Assembly (NCBI RefSeq): GCF_030254645.1
Contig: NZ_CP116346.1
Location: 3,103,973 to 3,167,972 of the forward strand
Length of the DNA stretch: 64,000 nucleotides
Reading direction: 5' to 3'
From: Paucibacter sediminis
GTDB lineage: Bacteria; Pseudomonadota; Gammaproteobacteria; Burkholderiales; Burkholderiaceae_C
A program made the translations under genes and the position numbers. The notes under the pieces were generated by a model. That model searched no databases, was not told the origin of the DNA, and was given only the letters and a program-made list of their open reading frames with translations. Of this stretch, positions 8,263 through 17,252 are shown piece by piece; positions within the stretch are counted from its first letter, which is position 1, and each line of letters begins with the position of its first letter.

Positions 8263-9828
8263 TCAAGTCCCGCGTGGGCGGTAGACAAACACCTGCTCGT
8301 CACCGCTGCGCGCGGCGTAGGGCATGTAGACGATCGCCCGCACATAGGGGTTGTACGACCATTTCTTGTAGCAGGTCTCGGGTGCCCAGGTGATGCGCTG
8401 ACCCGCGGGCAGCGGCGCGCGACTCACCGGCCAGGGCTTGTCGATGTCGGAGGGGATTTCGATCTCGTACACCGCGGCGTCGTCATTCAGCACATTGCCC
8501 ACCAGGATGCGCCCGTTGTCCGGGCACCAGCAGGCGGCCGACCAGGAACCCGGCAGGGGCAAGGGCTGACTCAGTGGCCGCGGCGCGTTGATCCAGGAGG
8601 GTTGATCGACGGCCACATTCATGCAGCGCAGGCGCAGGTGGCCGGCCTGCACATCGGCGTGGATCAGCAGATTGCGCCAGCTGACATGGAACATGATGCC
8701 GCAGTCGGGGGTGTCCTGATCGTTGTTGCGCTTCGTGCCGCTGCCGTCCACATAGCGTTGGCTGGGCAGGTCAAACCAGCGCGGCACCATCGAGGCTCCA
8801 TGACCTTGTGTCTCGATATAGATGCGCTGCTGAGCGGGCACATGCGCCGTCCAGTTCGGTGAGCCTGAACGCACGGATTGGCCCGGCGCGCTGCTTGGCC
8901 CGGTCATGCCCGGCCGCTGCGTCGCGCGCGCCCAGCTCAGCTTGTCGGTGAGCGAGCTGAAATCCACCTTGTGAGCCACCTCTCCACCGGCCTGGCCGTG
9001 CACGGCGCCGGCGCTGACCAACACGCGCATGAAGGTTCCATGGCGCGCGCCCCCATCATCGGGACCGATGACGTCCTGGGCCCCATAACTGTGACGTGAC
9101 GTGGGCTGATGATCGACCGTGTACTCGGCCCAGGCGAAATCGGTGAGCACGGTGACTTCCGCCGACGCCTTGCTGTTGCTGCCGCGGGTGGCGGAATCCG
9201 GGTTGCTTCCGAACAGGGGTGTCGGGTCGGTGACGCGACGGAAGCTGGCGCTCTTGAGCCCCAGTTCCAGAATGTGCACGCTGTTGTCGTTGCTGTCGGC
9301 ATGGCCACCGCCCTCGAACACCACTGCGCCATAGGTCCCGAAGTACGGATTGACGACGCTGCCGCTGTAGGCATTGACGGTGTTGACTGAGTGGAAGGCG
9401 TCGTAGTAAGGCGCCACGGTGTCCCGGAAGCTGTTCGTCAGCAAGCCATTGGACTGCGTCAGCAGAGCCACCTCGCCGGGTGCCGGCACCCAGGCCGGTA
9501 GGGGGCCACGCAGCGGCACCGGTGCCGGCAGAGGGCCGGCTGGACCCGGCAGCTCGCCGCTGGGCGGGCTGGGTGCTGGTGCTGGAGGTGCCGGGCTGGG
9601 CGTGGGGGCAGGCGACGGGGCGGGTGAGGGCGGTACCTCGTTGGACGCGCCCATCGCGCTGGCGCTGCTGCCACCACCACAGGCGGCGAGCGACGCGACG
9701 CCGGCTCCCGCCAGCAGCAGGCGGCTCAGAAAGGCACGCCTGTCATCTGCTTGCGCTGCCTCAGGCGTTGGCCCGTCCGTCGATGACTGTCGGTCGGCTG
9801 GAAGATTTTCTGCGGAAGGCTTGGGCAT
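8263..9828 (-). CDS. Tat-exported lipoprotein with kelch-like repeats
   Basis: A 521-residue protein. Residues 29-50 contain a twin-arginine motif (DDRRAFLSRLL) and a lipobox SLAAC, then a low-complexity Pro/Ala/Ser linker up to about residue 105. The body contains YGAVVFEGGGHADSNDNSV followed by an HILELGL strand and a threonine/proline turn, typical of one blade of a kelch or galactose-oxidase-like propeller. Other blades are weaker (e.g. NGRILVGNVLNDDAAVYEIE). No catalytic Cys-Tyr pair of galactose oxidase could be assigned. It is the first gene of a two-gene unit with the lipoprotein at 6188-8251, suggesting a shared surface or periplasmic role, possibly polysaccharide binding or breakdown. 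Confidence 0.6.
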   Translation of the reverse strand: MPKPSAENLPADRQSSTDGPTPEAAQADDRRAFLSRLLLAGAGVASLAACGGGSSASAMGASNEVPPSPAPSPAPTPSPAPPAPAPSPPSGELPGPAGPLPAPVPLRGPLPAWVPAPGEVALLTQSNGLLTNSFRDTVAPYYDAFHSVNTVNAYSGSVVNPYFGTYGAVVFEGGGHADSNDNSVHILELGLKSASFRRVTDPTPLFGSNPDSATRGSNSKASAEVTVLTDFAWAEYTVDHQPTSRHSYGAQDVIGPDDGGARHGTFMRVLVSAGAVHGQAGGEVAHKVDFSSLTDKLSWARATQRPGMTGPSSAPGQSVRSGSPNWTAHVPAQQRIYIETQGHGASMVPRWFDLPSQRYVDGSGTKRNNDQDTPDCGIMFHVSWRNLLIHADVQAGHLRLRCMNVAVDQPSWINAPRPLSQPLPLPGSWSAACWCPDNGRILVGNVLNDDAAVYEIEIPSDIDKPWPVSRAPLPAGQRITWAPETCYKKWSYNPYVRAIVYMPYAARSGDEQVFVYRPRGT

Positions 9829-9921
9829 GGGCAGGGATCGGATGGAGCCCGCATTATCGGCACAGCAAGCACCGCCTCCGGCCTGGCGGCGCTTCGAGCT
9901 GTCACTTGCCGTAACGCCGCC

Positions 9922-12900
9922 TCACTCCCACTTCCACTGCCAGATGAAGTCCAGCGCGTTGTCGTCGCCCGATTGCGCGCGCAGGGTGAAGCGCTGGGCG
10001 ATGCGGTAGATCAGCTGCCAGCTGCCGGTGGTGGCGTTGAGCCCGCGCTCGTAGCCCACGTAGACGCGTTTGCTGAGCTGCTTGCCCAGGCGCACCACCG
10101 TGCCCTTGGCCTCGTCGGCATCCTGGTGCACCGAGAGCTCGTCCAGGCCCAGGTTGCGCATCAGCTTGCCGCTGGCGCTTTCGCCCTCGCCGCTCAGCAG
10201 CGCCATGGCGGCGCGCTGCAGCAGGGCGGTGTCGCCGCGCCCCAGGCTTTCGGGGGCGCGGCCCAGCACCAGCCAGGAGAGCTTGTCGCTGTCGCGCATC
10301 TCGGGCTCCGAATAGAGCTTGATGCGCGGGTTCAGCGCCGTGCCGGTGACGGTCACGCCCACCCGCACATCGTCGAGGCCGGGCCGTATCGCCAGTACGT
10401 CCAGGCGCGGGTTGTCGGCCGCGCCGGCGAAGCTGATCTGGCCGCGCTCGATCTCGAGTTTTTGCGCATAGGCATCGAAGCTGCCGCCCACCGCCGAGAC
10501 CACGCCATGCAAGGCCGGCTTGCCGTTGCTGTGCGTGAGCTTGAGCTGGCCCGCCAGCAAGGTGTCGAGCCCGCGGCCGCGCAAGCGCAGCTTCTTGCCC
10601 AGGTCCAGCTCCAGCTGCACATGCACGGGCAGCTTGCTGGCGCCGTTGCCGGCCTCGCTGCGCTCTTCCTGGCTGTCCTCGGGGCGCAGCACCAGCACAT
10701 CCTCGTCCAGCTGCGGTGCATTGCCGCGTGTGAAATCGAACAGGCCCTCGTCGGCGCGCAGCTTGCCGCCCACGTCCAGGCCCTGGCGGCTGAGCTTGAC
10801 CAGGCTTTCGCCGCTCAGCACCAGGCGCCGGTCGACGCGGCGCAGCAGCGCGAAGCGCTCGGCGCTGAGCCTGAACTCGGCGCTGGGCTCGGCGCCCAGC
10901 AAGACCTGACCCTCGGCGCGCAGGCTGCCCTCGCCGCCGCGCGCGCTGAGATGCTCGAGGCGGGCGCTTTCGCCGCTCAGGCGCAGGCCGAACTCGCCCT
11001 GCTGCAGGTCCACGCCATAGAGCGGGTTGCGCAGCGAGAGGCCCTGACCGCCGGCCTGGCCGGTGATCTGTGGCGCGCCCAGCTTGCCGCCCAGGCTGAG
11101 GCTGGCGAACAGGCTGCCACCCAGGCGCCAGCCGGTCGGCACCCAGGCGCCCCAGGTGCCCAGATTGGCCACGCGCGCCTCCAGCACGCCTTCCAGCGGC
11201 GCGGCCGGGCCGGGCAGCAGATGCGGCGCGGCCGCATGCGCGGTGAGGGCGCCGCCCAGCGCGCCGAGGTTCTGGCCGGCCATCGCCTGCGTGAGGTGCC
11301 ACACGCCCTGGTCGGCCAGCAGTCCGAAGCGCAGTTCGGTGAGGCCCAGCGCCTGGGTGCCGCGTTCATCGGTCACGCTCAGGTCGCCGGCGCTGCGCTG
11401 CACCGCCACGTCCACCTTGAGATTGCGGGCGCCGCTGCTGACGCGCGCCGCACCGCCCATCACCAGATTGCCGCCCCAGCCGAAGCCTGGCTGCCAGCGT
11501 GCCAGCAGCGGTGCCACCGCCAGCGGCTCCATCGCCAGCTCGAGTTCCAGCTGGGGGGCGGCCGCGGTCAGCGCATCGAGCTGGAACTGGCGCCAGGCAA
11601 AACCTGCCCCCAGCAGTTCGAGCCGCCCCGGCGCGGCCTGCAGGGCCTCGAGGCGGCCCTGCGCGCCGAACTCCAGCTGCAGGGCCAGCTGGGAGGCCGC
11701 CAGCCAGGCCGGCAGGGCCGCGTTGTCCGGCCGCGCCAGCAGCTCGAGCTGGCGCGCCTGCCAGCGCGCGCCCTCGCGCCAGGCACGCGCCAGCGGCTGC
11801 GACCAGGCGCCCTCCAGGCTCAGCCTGAGCCCGCCGCTCTGCACAGGGCCTTGCGCACTGCCGTTCAACCAGCCGGGCAGGCGGTAGTCGCCCTGGGCGC
11901 TAAGCGTGAGCTGGTGCTTGGACCAGGGCCCGTTGAGCGCCAGCGCCAGCTCGCGCAGATGCAGGCTGCTGCCGGCGTCGAGCTGCTGGACGCCGGCCTG
12001 CAGCCGCAGCAGGGCATCGTCGCCGCCGCCCAGGGCGGCTTGCAGCTGCGCCTGCCTGATTTGCAGCGCCGGCAGCTGCTTGGCGCTCAGGCGCAGCTCC
12101 TTGATCTGCAGCTGTGCCTCGCTGCTCAACTGCCAGGGCAGTGCGGCATCCGTGCCGGCGGGGCTCAGCTCCAGGCCCAGCGTGCCGGCCAGCTCGCCCT
12201 GCAGGCTCAGGCCGGGCAACAGGGCGGGGAATAGGCCGCTCAACCAGGGCTGCAGGGCCGCTAGCTGGGGCGCCTGCCAATCGCTCTCCAGGCGCAAGCG
12301 TTCGGCACCACGGTCGGCCTCGCGCCCGGCCAGCTTGGCCTGCAGCTGGTTGCCTGCCAGCTTGAGCGCGAGCTGGGCCTGCGGCGCGGCCTCGGCCTGG
12401 CGCACATAGCGCAGCTCGCCCGTCAGCGGCAGGCCCGCCAGCTGGCTGGGCTGGATCTGCAGCAGGGCCTGGCCCTGCGGTGCGTTGCGCCAGGGCGCGG
12501 TGCCCGCGGCGGTCGGGCCGCGGCTCAGCCTGGCGTCCAGGCTGGCGTTCAGGCTCTGGCTGCCGCTGCGCCAGGCGCCGCCGGCGGCGCCGCGCCAGAA
12601 GTGGCGCAGGTCCAGCGCGCTCATGCGCGCCTGCAGCTCGGCGTTCCAACCGCGGCTCCAATGGCCGGCCTGCTGCAACGTCAGCGCGCCCTGCGCCTCG
12701 AGGCGGCCGCCGCCCGAGAGCAGGCGCCATTGCCGCAGCTTTGCGCCGGCGAGGCTCAGCTCGCTCTCGGCCTGCAGGCTGAATTCGGCGGCCTGCAGTT
12801 CGGGCGCGAGCCGGCCCTTCAGGTCCAGCGTCAGCGCCACCGGCGGCCAGCTGGCCAGCGCCTGCATGCCGGCCTGGCTGTGCAGGCGCAATTGGCCGGA

Positions 12901-14151
12901 GGCCAGGGCGGGGGCGAGCCGGCCGTCCAGCAGCTCGCTGCGCAGGCCATCGATTTCGATGCTGAGCGTGGAGCCCGCCTGGCTGGCGCTGCTGCCAAGA
13001 GCGCCTAGATTGCCTACAGCATGCAGACGTCCGGCGGCCTGCGTCTGCGTGCCCAGCTGCAGATCGAGCTGGTGCAGGCGCAGGCTGGCCGGGTCCCAGG
13101 GCTTGAGCTCCAGATCCAGTGCCAGCTGGCGCAGCGGCAGGGCCTGCGCGTCGAAGCGGCCGGCCATGCCATTGCGCAGCGCGGCGCTGATGCGCAGCGG
13201 CGCCTGAGCCTGCGCGGCACGCAGGCTGACGCTGCCCACCAGGCTGGTGCGTGGCGCGCCGCGCTGCAGCTGCGCCAGGTCCAGGCCCTGGGTCTGCAAG
13301 TCCAGGGCTTGCAGCGGCCAGGCCTCGAAGGGCGCCAGCGTGGCGCTGGCCTTGAGCGTCTGCGGGCTGCTTGGCTCGGAGCTGTAGCCAGGGCTGTCCA
13401 GCTGCGCCTGCACCGGCAGGTGCAGGAGCGGCCCGTCGGCTTGCAGCCGCGCCGTCCAGGCCGGCAGCTGCGCGGCACCGAGGCTAGCAGCGGCGGGCTG
13501 GCGCGCCAGCAGCTGGGCCCGTACGCGCATCTCGCCGCCGCTCTGCACGCTGGCCTCGCCGCTCAGCTCGCGCTGATCCCAGCGCAGCGCGGTGATGCGT
13601 GCGTGGTGCAGCGCGCCGCCTTCCGCGCTCAGCGACAGGCTGGCTTGCAGGGCCTGCAGCGGCTGATCGCTCAGCGAAGGGATGCGCAGTTCGGCAACGC
13701 TCAGGCTGGCGATCTCGAGCGCGAAGGGCAGGCGCAGGTCCTGCGGCGCGGCCGTGGCCTCGGTGGTCGGCGCAAGGCTGAGCTCGACGCGCTCGGCGCT
13801 GACGCTTTCGAGCAGCAGCCGACCCCAGAGCTGAGGCGAGCGATGCCAGCCGAGCGCGGTGCCATGCGCCCGCAGGCCCTGGATGGTGAGCGTGTCGGCG
13901 CCGCCGGGAAGGTGGTAGCGCAGGCGGCGTGCAGAGAAATCGCCCAGCACAGTGCCCTGCGCACCTTCCAGTTCCAGCCCCGGCACCTGGCGCAGCAGCC
14001 AGGCGCTGCCCGGCTCGGTGGCCAGGCCCCACCACAGCGCCAGGCCGCCGCCGGCCAGTGCGCAGGGCAGCAGCAGGGCGCCCAGCAGCAGGCCACGGCC
14101 GGGCTTGCGTCGGCGGGCGGCTGGTGCGGGCGCGCTCACGGGCTCATTCAC
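9922..14151 (-). CDS. tamB: Translocation and assembly module subunit TamB
   Basis: A 1409-residue inner-membrane-anchored periplasmic protein of the AsmA-like/DUF490 type that spans the periplasm and works with TamA, probably in lipid transport or outer-membrane assembly. One N-terminal membrane helix (residues 20-43) precedes a very long region of repeating beta-strand segments rich in Leu, Gln and Ala. The conserved C-terminal DUF490 region is visible (GGSFDAYAQKLEIERGQISF, the RLDVLAIRP region) and ends in FIWQWKWE, an aromatic end typical of the family. The start codon is GTG at 14149-14151, overlapping the tamA stop by four bases (GTGA), so translation is coupled. Confidence 0.93.
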   Translation of the reverse strand: MNEPVSAPAPAARRRKPGRGLLLGALLLPCALAGGGLALWWGLATEPGSAWLLRQVPGLELEGAQGTVLGDFSARRLRYHLPGGADTLTIQGLRAHGTALGWHRSPQLWGRLLLESVSAERVELSLAPTTEATAAPQDLRLPFALEIASLSVAELRIPSLSDQPLQALQASLSLSAEGGALHHARITALRWDQRELSGEASVQSGGEMRVRAQLLARQPAAASLGAAQLPAWTARLQADGPLLHLPVQAQLDSPGYSSEPSSPQTLKASATLAPFEAWPLQALDLQTQGLDLAQLQRGAPRTSLVGSVSLRAAQAQAPLRISAALRNGMAGRFDAQALPLRQLALDLELKPWDPASLRLHQLDLQLGTQTQAAGRLHAVGNLGALGSSASQAGSTLSIEIDGLRSELLDGRLAPALASGQLRLHSQAGMQALASWPPVALTLDLKGRLAPELQAAEFSLQAESELSLAGAKLRQWRLLSGGGRLEAQGALTLQQAGHWSRGWNAELQARMSALDLRHFWRGAAGGAWRSGSQSLNASLDARLSRGPTAAGTAPWRNAPQGQALLQIQPSQLAGLPLTGELRYVRQAEAAPQAQLALKLAGNQLQAKLAGREADRGAERLRLESDWQAPQLAALQPWLSGLFPALLPGLSLQGELAGTLGLELSPAGTDAALPWQLSSEAQLQIKELRLSAKQLPALQIRQAQLQAALGGGDDALLRLQAGVQQLDAGSSLHLRELALALNGPWSKHQLTLSAQGDYRLPGWLNGSAQGPVQSGGLRLSLEGAWSQPLARAWREGARWQARQLELLARPDNAALPAWLAASQLALQLEFGAQGRLEALQAAPGRLELLGAGFAWRQFQLDALTAAAPQLELELAMEPLAVAPLLARWQPGFGWGGNLVMGGAARVSSGARNLKVDVAVQRSAGDLSVTDERGTQALGLTELRFGLLADQGVWHLTQAMAGQNLGALGGALTAHAAAPHLLPGPAAPLEGVLEARVANLGTWGAWVPTGWRLGGSLFASLSLGGKLGAPQITGQAGGQGLSLRNPLYGVDLQQGEFGLRLSGESARLEHLSARGGEGSLRAEGQVLLGAEPSAEFRLSAERFALLRRVDRRLVLSGESLVKLSRQGLDVGGKLRADEGLFDFTRGNAPQLDEDVLVLRPEDSQEERSEAGNGASKLPVHVQLELDLGKKLRLRGRGLDTLLAGQLKLTHSNGKPALHGVVSAVGGSFDAYAQKLEIERGQISFAGAADNPRLDVLAIRPGLDDVRVGVTVTGTALNPRIKLYSEPEMRDSDKLSWLVLGRAPESLGRGDTALLQRAAMALLSGEGESASGKLMRNLGLDELSVHQDADEAKGTVVRLGKQLSKRVYVGYERGLNATTGSWQLIYRIAQRFTLRAQSGDDNALDFIWQWKWE

Positions 14152-15986
14152 AAAGCGATCCCCACGCTGAAGTGGAGGCGCCAGCTGCCCAGGGCCTGGG
14201 CGCGCGCCACGTCCACGCGCAGCACCCCTACCGGGCTGCGCAGGCGCAGGCCGAGGCCATAGCCCAGCGTGGGCTTGAGTTCATGCCAGTGCATCGCGGC
14301 CTGGCCGGCATCCACGAACACCGCGCCCAGCAGGCTGGGCAGCTTGCGGCTGAGCGGATGCGCCAGCTCGGCGCTGCCGGTCCAGAGCACGCGGCCGCCG
14401 ACCTTGTTGCCCAGCGCATCCTGCGGCCCCAGATCCTCGGGCGCATAGCCGCGCACCGAATCGTCGCCGCCGGCGCGGAAGCGCAGCGCATCGGGCAGTC
14501 CCACGGCGTCGCCGGCCAGCAGCTGGCCCAGCTCGGTGCGCAGGGTGCTGGTCCAGTCGGCGCCCAGGCGCTGGTACCAGAACAGGCGCGCATGCAGCTT
14601 GCCGAACCAGCCGTTCTGGGCCACCGAGTTGTCGGCGCGGCCCAGGCCCAGCAGCCAATGGGCGGTGAGGCCCTGGGTGGGCACGATGATGCTGTCCACG
14701 CGGCGCCAGCTGCGGTCCAGGTTCAGCGAGATCGCACTGCCATGCACCTCGCTGCCGGGAAAGCGCTCGTCGGTGCGCAGCCATTCGAGGTAGTAGGTGC
14801 GATCGTTGTTCTCGGTCTCGCGCTGGCGGCCCAGGCGGGCGCGCCAGTTGAGCTTGGTCTGGTTCTCGATCAGCTGGTCGCGCTCCACCGCGAAGGCGGC
14901 CAGATTGCGCTCCATATCGGTCTGCGGGTGCGAGGTCAGCTCCAGGTCCAGCGCGCTGCGGTCGCGCCCCAGCTCGATCTTGCTGCGCGCGCGCAGGTCC
15001 AGGCCGAAGGGGCGGCGGTGCAGATGCTCGAGGCCCACACGGGGCCCATTGGTGGTGTGGTAGCCGACGCTGGCGGTGGCCTGCTGGCGCGCGGCCTCGC
15101 GCACCGTCACCAGCACCGGGGTGGCCGCGGCTGTCTCCGCATCGGGGCTGATCTCCACGCTGATGCTGTCGAACAGCCCGGTCTTGATGAGGCGCTCCTG
15201 GAAGTCCAGCAGCGTCTTGGCGCTGTAGGCATCGCCCTCGCGGTAGGCCGCCAGGCGTTCGATGCTGGAGGCGGGCTGGTGCTTCAGCCCCTCTATCCTG
15301 AGCGCGCCGAGGCGGAACAGCGGGCCGCTGGCTAGCGTCAGCGCGAGCTCGGCGGCATTCGTCTCGGTGCGCACCAGCGCGCGGCTGCTGGCCCAGTGCG
15401 CGAGTGGATAGCCCTCCGTGCGCGCCAGATTGAGCAGGCCGTTCTTGGCCTCGCTCCAGGCCGGCTGGTCATAGGCCGCGCCGACGGGCAGGGCCCAGGC
15501 CTCGCCAAGGCGCTGGCGCAGTGCCGCGCCAGCGGGCTCCGCCAGCGCGCCGGCAAAGTCCAGCTGCACGGCGCTCACCTGCACCTGCGGGCCGGGCTCG
15601 ACCGTCATGCGCAGGCGCTGCAGCTGCGCGTCGCCCTGGCGCTGCATCGCGACCTTGGCGTTGAAGTAGCCGGCCGTCTCGAGCAGGGCGCGCGCCTGTT
15701 CGGGGGCGGCGGCGCTGAGGCGGTCCAGCTCCACCAGGCTGAGGCGCTCGTCCTCGGCGGTGTTGCGAAAGCGTGCCAGGTCCAGATGCTCGTAGAGCAG
15801 GGCCCGCAGGGCCGCGGGCGCGTCGATATCGAGTTCGTAGGCGGCCACCAGGCGGGCGGGCGCGCCGTCCTGGGCGGCCTGGATGGCGGGTTTGCGGCTG
15901 AGGGCATCGCTCAAACCCTTGAAGCTGGCGCAGCCGCCCAGCCCTAGCGCGACCATCAGCATGGCCGCGATGCGCAAGCCGCTCAT
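14148..15986 (-). CDS. tamA: Outer-membrane Omp85-family protein TamA
   Basis: A 612-residue outer-membrane protein. A signal peptide with a lipobox-like GLGGC lies at residues 5-20. Three POTRA-like segments follow to about residue 300, then a beta-barrel of the bacterial surface antigen family. The Omp85 barrel motif appears as FRAGGDDSVRGY, and the C-terminus (RLHFSVGIAL) suits barrel insertion. It is followed by tamB with a GTGA overlap and preceded by a VWA gene whose stop overlaps its ATG (ATGA). TamA and TamB usually form one unit; the extra upstream VWA gene is unusual. If the Cys is lipidated, it would be an atypical TamA. Confidence 0.92.
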   Translation of the reverse strand: MSGLRIAAMLMVALGLGGCASFKGLSDALSRKPAIQAAQDGAPARLVAAYELDIDAPAALRALLYEHLDLARFRNTAEDERLSLVELDRLSAAAPEQARALLETAGYFNAKVAMQRQGDAQLQRLRMTVEPGPQVQVSAVQLDFAGALAEPAGAALRQRLGEAWALPVGAAYDQPAWSEAKNGLLNLARTEGYPLAHWASSRALVRTETNAAELALTLASGPLFRLGALRIEGLKHQPASSIERLAAYREGDAYSAKTLLDFQERLIKTGLFDSISVEISPDAETAAATPVLVTVREAARQQATASVGYHTTNGPRVGLEHLHRRPFGLDLRARSKIELGRDRSALDLELTSHPQTDMERNLAAFAVERDQLIENQTKLNWRARLGRQRETENNDRTYYLEWLRTDERFPGSEVHGSAISLNLDRSWRRVDSIIVPTQGLTAHWLLGLGRADNSVAQNGWFGKLHARLFWYQRLGADWTSTLRTELGQLLAGDAVGLPDALRFRAGGDDSVRGYAPEDLGPQDALGNKVGGRVLWTGSAELAHPLSRKLPSLLGAVFVDAGQAAMHWHELKPTLGYGLGLRLRSPVGVLRVDVARAQALGSWRLHFSVGIAL

Positions 15987-17164
15987 TTGCTCAGCAAGCG
16001 CATCGCACCTTCCAGCCCGGCGAGCGAGAGCGGGAACATGCGCTGGTGCAGCAGCTGCTGGATCAGCGCGATGCTCTGCCGGTACTGCCACACGCCCTGC
16101 GGCTCGGGGTTGATCCAGGCGTTCTTCGGGAAGGCGTGGGTGAGGCGCTGGATCCATTCGGCGCCGGCCTCCTCGTTGTTGTACTCGACGCTGCCGCCGG
16201 GCTGCAGGATCTCGTAGGGGCTCATGGTGGCATCGCCCACGAAGATCAGCTTGTAGTCCTTGTTGTACTTGCGAATGATGTCCCAGGTGGGCGTCTTCTC
16301 GGCAAAGCGGCGGCGGTTGTTCTTCCACACGAAGTCGTAGACGCAGTTGTGGAAGTAGAAGAACTCGAGGTGCTTGAACTCGCTCTTCACCGCCGAGAAC
16401 AGCTCCTCCACGCGGTGGATGTGTTCGTCCATGGTGCCGCCCACGTCCATCAGCAGCAGCACCTTGACCTTGTTGTGGCGCTCGGGCTGCATGCGGATGT
16501 CCAGCATGCCGGCGTTGGCGGCGGTCTTGTGGATGGTGTCGTCGAGGTCGAGTTCGAGCTCCGAGCCCTCGCGCGCAAAGCGGCGCAGGCGGCGCAGCGC
16601 CACCTTGATATTGCGCGTGCCGAGCTCGAGGTTGTCGTCGTAGTCCTTGTAGGCGCGCTGTTCCCAGACCTTCACCGCGCTCTTGTTCTTGCCGGCGCCG
16701 CCGATGCGTATGCCCTGCGGGTTGTAGCCGCCATGGCCGAAGGGGCTGGTGCCGCCCGTGCCTATCCACTTGCTGCCGCCCTCGTGGCGTTCCTTCTGTT
16801 CCTCGAAGCGCTTCTTGAGCGTCTCCATCAGCTCGTCCCAGCCCATCTTCTCGATGGCCGCCTTCTGCTCGGGCGTGAGCTCCAGCTCCAGGTGCTGGCG
16901 CAGCCATTCCAGCGGCACCTCCTTGGTGAAGTCGGTGAGCATCTCCACGCCCTTGAAGTAGGCGGCGAAGGCGCGGTCGAACTTGTCGAAATGCGCCTCG
17001 TCCTTGACCAGGCTGGTGCGCGCCAGGAAGTAGAACTTGTCGACCGTGGGGCCGCCTTCGTCGTCGATCACGCCGGCCTTGAGCGCCTCCAGCAGGGTGA
17101 GGAACTCCTTGACCGAAACCGGCAGCTTGGCAGCGCGCAGGGTGTAGAAGAACTTGATCAGCAT
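15983..17164 (-). CDS. VWA (CoxE-like) domain protein
   Basis: A 393-residue cytoplasmic protein of the CoxE-like von Willebrand A family, which normally works with a MoxR AAA ATPase as a chaperone-like module in enzyme or metal-centre maturation. The N-terminal half (FFYTLRAAKLPVSVKEF and on) and the C-terminal VWA fold (LLLMDVGGTMDEH, then FFYFHNCVYDFVW) are both recognisable. The metal site is altered: the usual DxSxS reads DVGGT. It is the first gene of an overlapping VWA-tamA-tamB set. A MoxR ATPase that could partner it starts 5.1 kb upstream on the same strand (21426-22280). The ATG at 17162-17164 begins at the conserved MLIKFFYTLR. Confidence 0.85.
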   Translation of the reverse strand: MLIKFFYTLRAAKLPVSVKEFLTLLEALKAGVIDDEGGPTVDKFYFLARTSLVKDEAHFDKFDRAFAAYFKGVEMLTDFTKEVPLEWLRQHLELELTPEQKAAIEKMGWDELMETLKKRFEEQKERHEGGSKWIGTGGTSPFGHGGYNPQGIRIGGAGKNKSAVKVWEQRAYKDYDDNLELGTRNIKVALRRLRRFAREGSELELDLDDTIHKTAANAGMLDIRMQPERHNKVKVLLLMDVGGTMDEHIHRVEELFSAVKSEFKHLEFFYFHNCVYDFVWKNNRRRFAEKTPTWDIIRKYNKDYKLIFVGDATMSPYEILQPGGSVEYNNEEAGAEWIQRLTHAFPKNAWINPEPQGVWQYRQSIALIQQLLHQRMFPLSLAGLEGAMRLLSK

Positions 17165-17252
17165 GGTGTGGCGGCGCTCGGGGGCTTCGGTTCATTATCC
17201 ATGTCCGCCGGCTTGCTTTAGCATCGGCACACCGCAGCCACCGGCCCTCGCG

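Noticed and set aside
6059-9828. Genomic island inserted at tRNA-Arg
   Set aside because: No integrase or direct repeat of the tRNA 3' end was found, and the unusual lipoprotein genes are on the 5' side of the tRNA, not the side where islands insert.
15983-17164. VWA gene as a pseudogene because of the altered metal motif
   Set aside because: The frame is intact, coupled to tamA, and the DVGGT form occurs in this subfamily as far as I know.
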